NCBI GenBank assembly: GCA_020725645.1
Contig: DYEQ01000108.1
Location: 1 to 60,858, forward strand
Reading direction: 5' to 3'
Length of the DNA stretch: 60,858 bases
Source: Candidatus Fermentithermobacillaceae bacterium
GTDB lineage: Bacteria > Bacillota > Sulfobacillia > Fermentithermobacillales > DUSS01
Made by a program: the position numbers and the translations under genes. Within the stretch, counting starts at the first letter, position 1. Every line of letters starts with the position of its first letter. Below, in pieces: positions 53,587-60,858 of the stretch. Below the pieces are notes generated by a model. That model was given only the letters and a program-made list of their open reading frames with translations, was not told where the DNA came from and did not search any database.

Positions 53587-55353
53587 ATGAAGGTCCTCTT
53601 TAGACTCACGGAGTTCGCAAAACCGTACTGGAAGCTCTTCGCGTTGTCCCTGACCCTGGTCTTCGTCATTTCAGGGCTAGGAGTGTTGCAGCCCTTGATT
53701 GTGGAGTGGGTCATAGACGATGTCCTGGCCAGCAGAAAGTTTAACTTGCTCATATACGGCGCGCTTGCCATCGTGGGGGCGGTTGCGGTTCAGGGCGGTA
53801 TCCGGTTCGTCCAGCGGTATACCATGGCTCTGTGCGGGCAAAAGGTCGTCTTCGACGTAAGGAACAGGCTATACCAGCACCTGCAGCAGCTGTCCTTCAG
53901 CTTTTACGACAAAGCGCAGACCGGTCAACTCATGTCGAGAGTTACCGCGGACGTCGAGACGCTCCAGCGCTTCTTCTCCAACGGGCTCGTGCAAATAGTC
54001 CAGTCGGCGGTGACTCTTCTCATCACCTTCGGTGTGATGATGAATAAGGACTGGAAGCTCACCCTCATCGCAATGATACCCGTTCCGTTCCTGGCCGACA
54101 GAGTCCGGTTATACTCCACCAAAATCAGGCCGAAGTTCTGGGAAATCCAGCAAAAACTCGCGGTTCTCACGGCCACCCTCCAGGAAAACGTCACCGGTCA
54201 AAGGGTGGTCAAAGCGTTCGCCAGAAAGGATTACGAGATCCAAAAGTTCGAGCGAGACAACGAAGCTCTTTTGCGCGAAAACGTCAGTACCCGCAGGATC
54301 GCCGCCTTTTACGAGTCCACGATGGGGTTTTTGACCGAGCTTTCCCTGGCCATCATCCTCTGGTACGGGGGTAGGAGCGTCATGACCGGAGAGATTACCC
54401 CCGGCGAAATGGTAGCTTTCAGCATGCTTGTGATGCAGCTCATTGCGCCCGTCAGGATGCTGGGCTTCTGGGTGAGTTTGGCCCAGCGGACGGCGGCGTC
54501 GGGTGAGAGGATTTACGAGGTCCTTGATACCAGGGCGGATGTTAGGAACAAGCCCGGAGCACAGCCTATGCCCAAGATAAAGGGGCGAGTGACCTTTGAT
54601 CACGTGAGCTTCTCATACGATGGCAGGCAGACGGTTCTCGAAGACATAAACCTCGACGTAAAACCCGGGGAAACCATAGCTATCCTCGGAGGGACGGGTT
54701 CGGGGAAGAGCACTCTTATTAACCTCATACCCAGGTTTTACGACGTCACCGGCGGGCGGATTCTCATCGACGGGGTGGACATCAGGGACGTCACCCTGGA
54801 CAGCTTGCGACGACAGATAGGCGTCGTTACCCAGGAAACTTTCCTCTTCTCCGCTTCGTTACGGGATAACATCGCGTACGGGAAGCCCCAAGCTTCGCTG
54901 GAAGAGGTAAAGCGAGCTGCCGAGGCAGCCCACATCGCCGAGTTCATCGAAAGCCTCCCGAATGGATACGACACGATCATCGGAGAGCGCGGTGTCGGGC
55001 TTTCAGGAGGACAGAAGCAAAGGGTAGCTATAGCCAGGGCGCTCCTGATGGATGCCAGGATCTTGCTCCTGGATGAATCCACATCCAGCGTGGACGTGGA
55101 AACCGAGATGCGCATCCAGGAAGCTTTTTCGAAACTCCTGAAAGACCGGACGTCTTTCATCATCGCTCAAAGGCTTTCGACGGTGAGAAACGCCGACCGC
55201 ATCATCGTGCTGGATCGTGGACGCATCGTCGAGCAGGGCACCCACGAAGAGCTTCTGAAGCTGGGCGGAATATACACTGCCATCTACAATCTGCAGTTCA
55301 AGCCACAAGAGGAGCTCGAGGGCGTCGCGGACGCGGCGAGGGAGGGACGGTAA
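53587..55353 (+). CDS. ABC exporter half-transporter, first subunit
   Basis: 588 residues. Six membrane helices (about 15-310) then the ATPase: Walker A GGTGSGKST, Q-loop VTQETFLFS, signature LSGGQKQR, Walker B LLLDESTSSVD, D-loop and H-loop IAQRLST, where His is replaced by Gln. It is one half of a heterodimer; its partner is the next gene, three bases on. The substrate may be drugs, lipids or peptides. Confidence 0.93.
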   Translation: MKVLFRLTEFAKPYWKLFALSLTLVFVISGLGVLQPLIVEWVIDDVLASRKFNLLIYGALAIVGAVAVQGGIRFVQRYTMALCGQKVVFDVRNRLYQHLQQLSFSFYDKAQTGQLMSRVTADVETLQRFFSNGLVQIVQSAVTLLITFGVMMNKDWKLTLIAMIPVPFLADRVRLYSTKIRPKFWEIQQKLAVLTATLQENVTGQRVVKAFARKDYEIQKFERDNEALLRENVSTRRIAAFYESTMGFLTELSLAIILWYGGRSVMTGEITPGEMVAFSMLVMQLIAPVRMLGFWVSLAQRTAASGERIYEVLDTRADVRNKPGAQPMPKIKGRVTFDHVSFSYDGRQTVLEDINLDVKPGETIAILGGTGSGKSTLINLIPRFYDVTGGRILIDGVDIRDVTLDSLRRQIGVVTQETFLFSASLRDNIAYGKPQASLEEVKRAAEAAHIAEFIESLPNGYDTIIGERGVGLSGGQKQRVAIARALLMDARILLLDESTSSVDVETEMRIQEAFSKLLKDRTSFIIAQRLSTVRNADRIIVLDRGRIVEQGTHEELLKLGGIYTAIYNLQFKPQEELEGVADAAREGR

Positions 55354-55355
55354 AC

Positions 55356-57167
55356 ATGCATTTTCACGGACCCGGGCTCGATACCGGAGACCTGAGTTTG
55401 AAGGATGTGCAGTTCAAGCATATGGGTCGCTTGAAGGAATTCGTGAGGCCTTACGCTGGCTACCTCATCCTGGCCATGTGCTTGGTCGTAGCCATAACCG
55501 TGCTCGGTCTCATAGGGCCGCTCCTGACAAGGCAGGCTCTGGATATCTACATCCCCGCCCACGATTGGAACGGACTAAACCGTATTATCCTGGTTTACGT
55601 CCTCATCCAAGCTTCTATAGCTGTTCTCAGGTACTCTCAGACTTATATCATGTCCTGGACGGGTCAGCGGATTCTCTTTCTCATGCGGCGCAGGATGTTC
55701 GTCCACCTCCAGGACCTCGGGCTTGACTTCTACGACCGCATGCAGGCGGGAAGGATTATGTCCCGTCTTACCAGCGATATCGATGCCTTAAATGAGCTCA
55801 TCACCGGAGGAGTCATCAACCTCTTAAGCGACGTACTCAGCCTCGTGGGTATTATGTACATCATGCTGCGGGTCAACTACAGGCTAGCTTTGGTGAGTTT
55901 CATCACGCTTCCTTTGTTGTTCGTGACGGTGTGGTCCTTGAGGTTCAGGATGACCAGGGCCTACCACAAGGTTCGCCGCAGGATCGCCGACGTCAATGCC
56001 AACCTGCAGGAGTCCATCTCAGGTATGAGGATCGTGCAGGCCTTTTCCCGCGAAGACGTCAACATGGACAGGTTCAGCGAGACGAACATGCGAAACTTCC
56101 AGGCCAACATGGAAGCTCAAACTCTCCATGCGCTCTTTTTCCCGCTGATAGAGGTAATCGGAGCTATCGGTACGGCGACCGTCGTCTACTATGGTGGGTT
56201 GCGTATGTCCTGGGGAGACACGGCCATCACGGTGGGTACCCTTTGGGCGTTTCTCCAGTATGTGACCAGGTTCTTCTGGCCCGTCCGCGAGTTGAGTGAA
56301 ATATACAACCTGATCCTGCAGGGTTCCGTCTCAGCCGAGAGGGTTTTCGAGGTCCTGGACTGGGAGCCAAACGTAAAAGACAAGCCCGACACGATCTGGC
56401 TTTCGAACGTGGCGGGCCACGTCGAATTCAAGAACGTTACCTTTGAGTACCAGAAGGACTTGCCCGTGCTCCACGACGTGAACCTCGAAGCTCGGCCCGG
56501 CGAGACCATCGCTCTCGTTGGCCCCACGGGGGCGGGCAAGAGCACCATCATCAGCCTCTTGTGCCGCTTCTACGACGTCACTCGAGGAGCTGTGCTCATC
56601 GACGGAGTAGATATCAGGGACATCGCCATCGCTTCCTTGAGGAGGCATATGGGTATCGTCCTTCAGGACACGTTCATATTCTCGGGAACGATAATGGAGA
56701 ACATCCGATACGGAAAACTCGAAGCTACCGACGAGGAAGTGAAGGAAGCGGCCCGGCTGGTCGGCGCCGACGACTTCATATCCCGATTGCCCGATGGTTA
56801 CCAAACGCAAGTGGGAGAAAGAGGTTCCAGGCTCTCCGTAGGGCAACGGCAGCTTTTGGCCTTCGCCAGAGCACTCCTTGCCGATCCCCGAATCCTCATC
56901 CTCGACGAAGCGACGTCTTCGGTGGACTCGTACACGGAGCTTCTCATCCAAAAAGCTCTCGAGTGCCTTCTTAAGGGCAGGACGGCGTTTGTGATAGCTC
57001 ACAGGCTGTCGACCATCAGAAACGCCGACCGCATCTACGTCATAGACGACGGACGGGTTGTCCAGACCGGCACCCACGAGGAACTTCTGGCGCAAGGAGG
57101 ACTCTACAAGGATCTTTACGAAAAGCAATTCAGCGGCAACCCGCTGGAGAACGAGGCGGCGCGGTGA
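55356..57167 (+). CDS. ABC exporter half-transporter, second subunit
   Basis: 603 residues. N-terminal six helices, Walker A GPTGAGKST, Q-loop LQDTFIFS, signature LSVGQRQ (Gly to Val), Walker B LILDEATSSVD and H-loop IAHRLST. The changed signature would face the Gln-H-loop of the first subunit. The ATG is just after GGGAGGG and three bases after the stop of the previous gene. Confidence 0.93.
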   Translation: MHFHGPGLDTGDLSLKDVQFKHMGRLKEFVRPYAGYLILAMCLVVAITVLGLIGPLLTRQALDIYIPAHDWNGLNRIILVYVLIQASIAVLRYSQTYIMSWTGQRILFLMRRRMFVHLQDLGLDFYDRMQAGRIMSRLTSDIDALNELITGGVINLLSDVLSLVGIMYIMLRVNYRLALVSFITLPLLFVTVWSLRFRMTRAYHKVRRRIADVNANLQESISGMRIVQAFSREDVNMDRFSETNMRNFQANMEAQTLHALFFPLIEVIGAIGTATVVYYGGLRMSWGDTAITVGTLWAFLQYVTRFFWPVRELSEIYNLILQGSVSAERVFEVLDWEPNVKDKPDTIWLSNVAGHVEFKNVTFEYQKDLPVLHDVNLEARPGETIALVGPTGAGKSTIISLLCRFYDVTRGAVLIDGVDIRDIAIASLRRHMGIVLQDTFIFSGTIMENIRYGKLEATDEEVKEAARLVGADDFISRLPDGYQTQVGERGSRLSVGQRQLLAFARALLADPRILILDEATSSVDSYTELLIQKALECLLKGRTAFVIAHRLSTIRNADRIYVIDDGRVVQTGTHEELLAQGGLYKDLYEKQFSGNPLENEAAR

Positions 57168-57279
57168 CGATGTGCGCCGGGATGCTCGTGCTGATACCTG
57201 GTTGAGGGTGACATCACTCAGGCCCGAGACTCCCCGCGCGGGTATCTCGCGCCGATCATCCTGGAAGGGAGAGGTAACC

Positions 57280-58470
57280 ATGCCGGACAGAGAAATGGCG
57301 CGAAGGCCCACACGGTCGAAACTTCTTTTGGGTCCTGGACCCAGCAATCCCGATCCCCGCGTACTGCGGGCGCTTTCCGAGCCGACTCTGGGGCACCTCG
57401 ACCCGGACTTCGTGAAGATAATGGACGAGACCACCGAGCTCCTGCGCTACGTCTTCACCACCAAAAACCGCCTGACCATACCGGTATCGGGAACGGGTTC
57501 CGCCGGAATGGAAGCAGCTATCGTGAACACGGTGGAGCCGGGCGATACCGCCATCATTTGCGTGGCTGGGGTATTCGGGGAACGCATGGCGGATGTGGCG
57601 ACGAGAACGGGCGCCCAGGTGGTCAGAGTGGATGCCCCGTGGGGGAAGCCGGTAGATCTGGAAGACGTGAGAAAAGCGGTGAAGCTCAATCCTCAGACGA
57701 AGATCGTCGGTATCGTCCACGCTGAAACATCCACCGGGGTTCTGCAACCCCTCGACGAAATCGCCCGCATCGCCCATGAAGCGGGGATGAAACTCGTTGT
57801 GGACGCCGTGACTTCGCTCGGGGGTGTGAAAGTCCCCGTGGACGAACTGGGACTGGACTTCGTATATTCGGGCACTCAGAAGTGCTTGAGCTGTCCGCCG
57901 GGCCTCGCCCCAGTGACGGTCAACGACGACATGTTGAACCTGATTAAGAACCGCAAGACGAAGTGCCACAGCTGGTACCTCGACCTTTCGATGATAGAAC
58001 GGTACTGGGGCTCTGAGAGGTTCTACCATCACACCGCGCCCGTGAACATGATTTACGCTCTTAACGAGGCGTTGAGGATCATCAAAGAGGAAGGGCTGGA
58101 GGCCCGGTGGCACAGACACCATTTGAACCAACAGGCGCTGGTCGCCGGCCTCGAGGCGATGGGGCTTAAGCTCGCGGTCCAACCCGAGTACCGGCTCCCC
58201 AGCTTGACCACGGTGTTCCTGCCTGAGGGCCTTGACGACGCCAGAGCGAGGAAGAAGCTCCTCGACGAATTCGGGATCGAGGTGGGCGGAGGCCTGGGAA
58301 AGTTCAAGGGCAAGGTGTGGCGGATAGGACTCATGGGAACGAACTCGACGAAGCCGGTTGTCCTGACGCTGCTCACGGCCATGGAGTGCGTTCTTGTCGA
58401 GGAAGGCATCAAGGTTCCCCAGGGAGCTTCTGTAGCTCGAGCTCGAGAAGTCTATTCGATAGCGCGGTGA
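57280..58470 (+). CDS. Alanine-glyoxylate/serine-pyruvate-type aminotransferase
   Basis: 396 residues. Class V PLP enzyme: LLLGPGPSNPDPRVLRALSEPTLGHLDP, PVSGTGSAGMEAA, VDAVTSLGG, and the PLP Lys in SGTQKCLSCPPGLAP. Similar to AGXT and PucG (ureidoglycine-glyoxylate aminotransferase). The exact substrate is uncertain. The ATG is six bases after GGGAGAGG; upstream frame is rejected. It lies about 110 bases after the ABC operon. Confidence 0.9.
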   Translation: MPDREMARRPTRSKLLLGPGPSNPDPRVLRALSEPTLGHLDPDFVKIMDETTELLRYVFTTKNRLTIPVSGTGSAGMEAAIVNTVEPGDTAIICVAGVFGERMADVATRTGAQVVRVDAPWGKPVDLEDVRKAVKLNPQTKIVGIVHAETSTGVLQPLDEIARIAHEAGMKLVVDAVTSLGGVKVPVDELGLDFVYSGTQKCLSCPPGLAPVTVNDDMLNLIKNRKTKCHSWYLDLSMIERYWGSERFYHHTAPVNMIYALNEALRIIKEEGLEARWHRHHLNQQALVAGLEAMGLKLAVQPEYRLPSLTTVFLPEGLDDARARKKLLDEFGIEVGGGLGKFKGKVWRIGLMGTNSTKPVVLTLLTAMECVLVEEGIKVPQGASVARAREVYSIAR

Positions 58471-58677
58471 TCCGCGGCTCCGATAGTCTGTCAGGTGGTG
58501 GCTGACCGCGAGGCCTCGACCGGGGCCGGTGGCCGGAGCACGCTGTATCCTTTTTCGGTCGTTGCCGTGACGGTCAGTCCTCCCAGAGGGAGTCCGTCGT
58601 GGGACATGAAGCTACCGCCGGCTCGGTATGCACCGAACGCAGGTTTCGTCAGAGTTTCGACAGGAGGGTGATGCGCA

Positions 58678-59526
58678 GTGACCACTTCGTGGGCGGAGTT
58701 TCTTCAAAGATGGAGTTCACCGGGCATGGATGCGTTAGCCTACATAGTTACGAACCTTGGTTCGGAGCTCTTCTATACGATTGCCTTACCCATCATCTAC
58801 TGGGTATGGTCCAAACGTACCGGCTACCGGCTGGGAATCATCTTTCTCCTCTCGATGTGGTTAAACAGCGCAGTTAAGTACGCCCTGGCGATACCAAGGC
58901 CGTCGCCTACGGCAACGGTCAGGGTCATACATCCGGAAACAGGCGGTGGATACGCCTTTCCGAGCGGGCATGCCCAGGGTTCCACTACTTTTTGGGGCTA
59001 CCTCGCCACGGAAGTGAGGAAGATGTGGTTCTGCCTTGTCGCCTCCCTGGTTGTGGTTCTGGTTTCCCTGTCCCGTATCTACCTCAACGTCCACTGGCCC
59101 AGCGACGTTGCAGGCGGAATCGTGATAGGTGCGGCCCTGGTTGCCCTGGGATCTTTCGGCGGCAGGTTATTGGAACGGTTAAGACTACCTGCGTATGTCC
59201 GCATCGCTGGTGCGGTTGTCGCTCCTTTGATCCTCTACTCGATACACCATACCGGCGACGTTCACATGCTGGCAGGGTTGCTCATAGGTCTACCCATTGG
59301 GCGCATGCTTGAAGAAACGCTGATAGGCTGGGATGAGACAGCTCCGGTCGTCGTCCAGGTGGCCAAGGTCCTTCTGGGGATGGCGGGATTCCTGGTCATT
59401 CGGATGGGACTCAAAGCGGTGCTGCCCGACCTGGGGCTCATGCACGTCCTCAGGTACACCGTTGCCGGCATCTGGGTCAGCTTCGGGGCGCCCTGGGCTT
59501 TTAAAGCTCTCGGGTGGAGTCAGTGA
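58678..59526 (+). CDS. PAP2-family membrane phosphatase
   Basis: 282 residues. Lipid-phosphatase signature in order: KYALAIPRP (motif 1), YAFPSGHAQGSTTF (motif 2, with His) and SRIYLNVHWPSDVAGG (motif 3, with His and Asp). Six to eight membrane helices. Likely dephosphorylates undecaprenyl-pyrophosphate or a phosphatidate. GTG start after AGGAGGG. Confidence 0.9.
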   Translation: MTTSWAEFLQRWSSPGMDALAYIVTNLGSELFYTIALPIIYWVWSKRTGYRLGIIFLLSMWLNSAVKYALAIPRPSPTATVRVIHPETGGGYAFPSGHAQGSTTFWGYLATEVRKMWFCLVASLVVVLVSLSRIYLNVHWPSDVAGGIVIGAALVALGSFGGRLLERLRLPAYVRIAGAVVAPLILYSIHHTGDVHMLAGLLIGLPIGRMLEETLIGWDETAPVVVQVAKVLLGMAGFLVIRMGLKAVLPDLGLMHVLRYTVAGIWVSFGAPWAFKALGWSQ

Positions 59527-60139
59527 GTAACCCTCGGATTTCACCCTCGAGACAGTGAAGCCTCCCATCGCTATGCTGCCTCCTGCGACGTGGGTCATTG
59601 CTGATCAGAGCAGCCATACGATTGTCAAGGAGGTTGCTCCATCTCGCGAGACGTGGCCCCAGAAGTATTACTGGCCATCGTACTACTCCAACGAAGACGG
59701 GACATACGGGCACGATCTTTTTGCCTCGGTCGTTACTTAAGCAGTCGAGTCGAAATTCCGAAACCAGGGGCGGTGTGAGGCTGTTGGGAATCCGGACGGT
59801 GCTGGACAGCCTGATCCGACGGGTCCTTCTGCAAATTCTCACTCCAATCTTTTACCTAGAATTCTCAGGACACAGTTGCGGTGCTGTGGACCAGGAGCAC
59901 ATGACTGCGTCGGCAACCGTCGGATCGGGCATAGGTTCATACCACTTATCCACGGGCACCTGATTCGCAACCATAGTCGACTTGGTCCGACACCTGTCCT
60001 CGAGCTATTGGAGGAAGGGAGATGACCCCGGCCCAAGCCCCGAAAGTAATCGCTTGACGAGTCTCGATCCCGCTTCTTAATCCTACCCGTCTGCGTCACT
60101 CGCAACTTTCTCAACGCGACGTCGGTCAGCGTCTTTATC
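59527..60139. other. Intergenic region without a recognised gene
   Basis: About 600 bases between the PAP2 gene and the decayed IS region. The short open frames on both strands have no recognised similarity or good start. A short minus-strand frame with GGAGG and ATG at 59568 (MGGFTVSRVKSEGYSL) resembles one at 58491-58630. I see no terminator or RNA. Confidence 0.35.
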
Positions 60140-60421
60140 TCATGTATCTTCAAAACGTACGCCGCCCGCGTATCCACCCACGAACCCGACGGCCAGGGAC
60201 CACAGCCTAAACGCCGGCGCAAGCACGGCGACGGCGGCTGCGGCGACGAGGGTCTCAACGAACGATGGTGTGGCAGGTATAGTGAACTCCTCATAGGAGT
60301 TTCGGACCGCCTTCAGCAAAGATCCCGAATGAACGAGTATGGCTGCGGGCAAGAAGATCCTCGCGAGGAAGACGGTAGACTCGAACCTCTCCCGCACGTA
60401 GCCCGGAGCTACCAAGCGCAC
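60140..60421 (-). pseudogene. Hydrophobic membrane-protein remnant
   Basis: A 93-residue open frame from GTG with two hydrophobic segments (FLARIFLPAAILVHSGSLL and FVETLVAAAAVAVLAPAFRLW). A hydrophobic segment in another frame just upstream (MASSVFTTSILATVVIGF) could be its lost start. I do not know the family. It lies directly after the IstB fragment, so it may be a gene cut by insertion. Confidence 0.35.
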
Positions 60422-60858
60422 GATGGCTGGCGCGGACCCATGAACGAAAAACCTATTACCACCGTCGCCAGGATCGATGTCGTGAACACCGAAGAGGCCA
60501 TGCGCCAAAGTTTTTCCTTGAGATAGTAGCAATTCTGGCAACTGACCGTTGAACAGGAGAATGTGAGCGTGGTGTGCCGGTCCAGCAGCGCGGCCGTCAG
60601 CGTAGCGTCGCCGAACACTTTACCCCAGCGGCTGAACTCCAGATTGCCGGTCACCAGGACAGAGCCTCTCTCGTACCGTTCCGCCAGGAACTGAAAGAGG
60701 AGAGGGCCGCCCGGACCCAAGCCTATGTACCCCAGCTCATCGCAGATAACCAGGTCAACCTTCTGCCACGTCTTCAGGTACTTAGGGAGCCGGTACTCGG
60801 CGCTGGCCTGCAACAGTTCCTGTGCAAGGTTCATGACAGGAATGAACCTCACCCTGTA
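60409..60858 (-). pseudogene. istB: IS21-family helper ATPase IstB, partial and frameshifted
   Basis: The gene runs off the window edge. Visible: DLVICDELGYIGLGPGGPLLFQFLAERYERGSVLVTGNLEFSRWGKVFGDATLTAALLDR, a clear IstB core. Then the frame shifts: the expected LTHHAHILLFNG is found two bases later in another frame, as HHAHILLFNGQ. Compared with the family, four bases are missing after LLDR. The element is thus decayed. Confidence 0.85.

Noticed and set aside
59839-60294. Minus-strand 151-residue frame near the IS fragment
   Set aside because: Pro/Arg/Ser-rich without domain pattern or ribosome-binding site, and it overlaps the more plausible membrane-protein remnant.

Overview
The window looks like a piece of chromosome from an uncultivated, spore-forming member of the Bacillota (Firmicutes), moderately G+C-rich and with a strong AGGAGG-type translation signal. 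The pointers are a SigI/RsgI sigma/anti-sigma pair, a YjcZ-type small spore peptide, a trmK-Nif3/YqfO-RNase H gene order, an MntR/DtxR regulator, S-layer homology domains, and a class A RNase P RNA. Two secondary amino-acid decarboxylase/aminotransferase genes, indolepyruvate:ferredoxin oxidoreductase (IorAB) and several metallopeptidases (M14, M20, M28, M48) suggest a peptide- or amino-acid-fermenting anaerobe. This is inference; no 16S gene is present.

Layout. 0-9.4 kb: MFS transporter, truncated double-GNAT, DUF5680 protein, two beta-propeller-like lipoproteins, a formate/nitrite-type channel and two YjcZ-like micro-genes. 9.6-18.4 kb: class III aminotransferase, large M14 carboxypeptidase, trmK, a Nif3-like protein without metal ligands, RNase H, TPM-domain protein and LemA. 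18.7-26.4 kb: rnpB, VTT-domain protein, small membrane protein, M48 protease, a striking 42-bp palindrome array, M28 peptidase and an SLH protein with its terminator. 26.6-34.9 kb: MntR-like regulator, F420-ligase-like protein, amidase, Orn/Lys/Arg decarboxylase, ThiF/MoeB protein and M20 hydrolase. 33.1-38.3 kb: an AAA+ ATPase/VWA pair (Mg-chelatase/MoxR type) and a PadR regulator with a His/Cys-rich protein. 38.6-46.9 kb: hotdog thioesterase, nrdR, intein-containing nrdJ, a histidine phosphatase and a DinG helicase. 47-52.9 kb: rsgI, sigI, iorA, iorB and a ClpP-fold membrane protease. 53.2-60.9 kb: AbrB-type regulator with a heterodimeric ABC exporter, alanine-glyoxylate-type aminotransferase, PAP2 phosphatase and a decayed IS21 IstB fragment at the edge.

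How the genes work together. nrdR-nrdJ form a ribonucleotide-reduction operon. sigI-rsgI form an envelope-signal switch. iorA-iorB encode one enzyme. The AAA+ and VWA genes overlap by four bases and should act as one chaperone or chelatase-like machine. The AbrB protein probably controls the two ABC half-transporters downstream. PadR probably controls the His/Cys-rich protein from a promoter that carries a perfect inverted repeat.

Two observations stand out. First, 13 copies of a palindrome (TGCCAAC, any three bases, GTTGGCA) lie at a spacing of almost exactly 42 bp between two convergent protease genes, so all sit on the same face of the helix. Second, 9-bp in-frame minisatellites coding for tri-residue repeats recur in at least five unrelated genes, and several otherwise conserved enzymes carry long low-complexity inserts. 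Gene starts below were chosen by ribosome-binding sites and family alignment from memory; no database search was possible.
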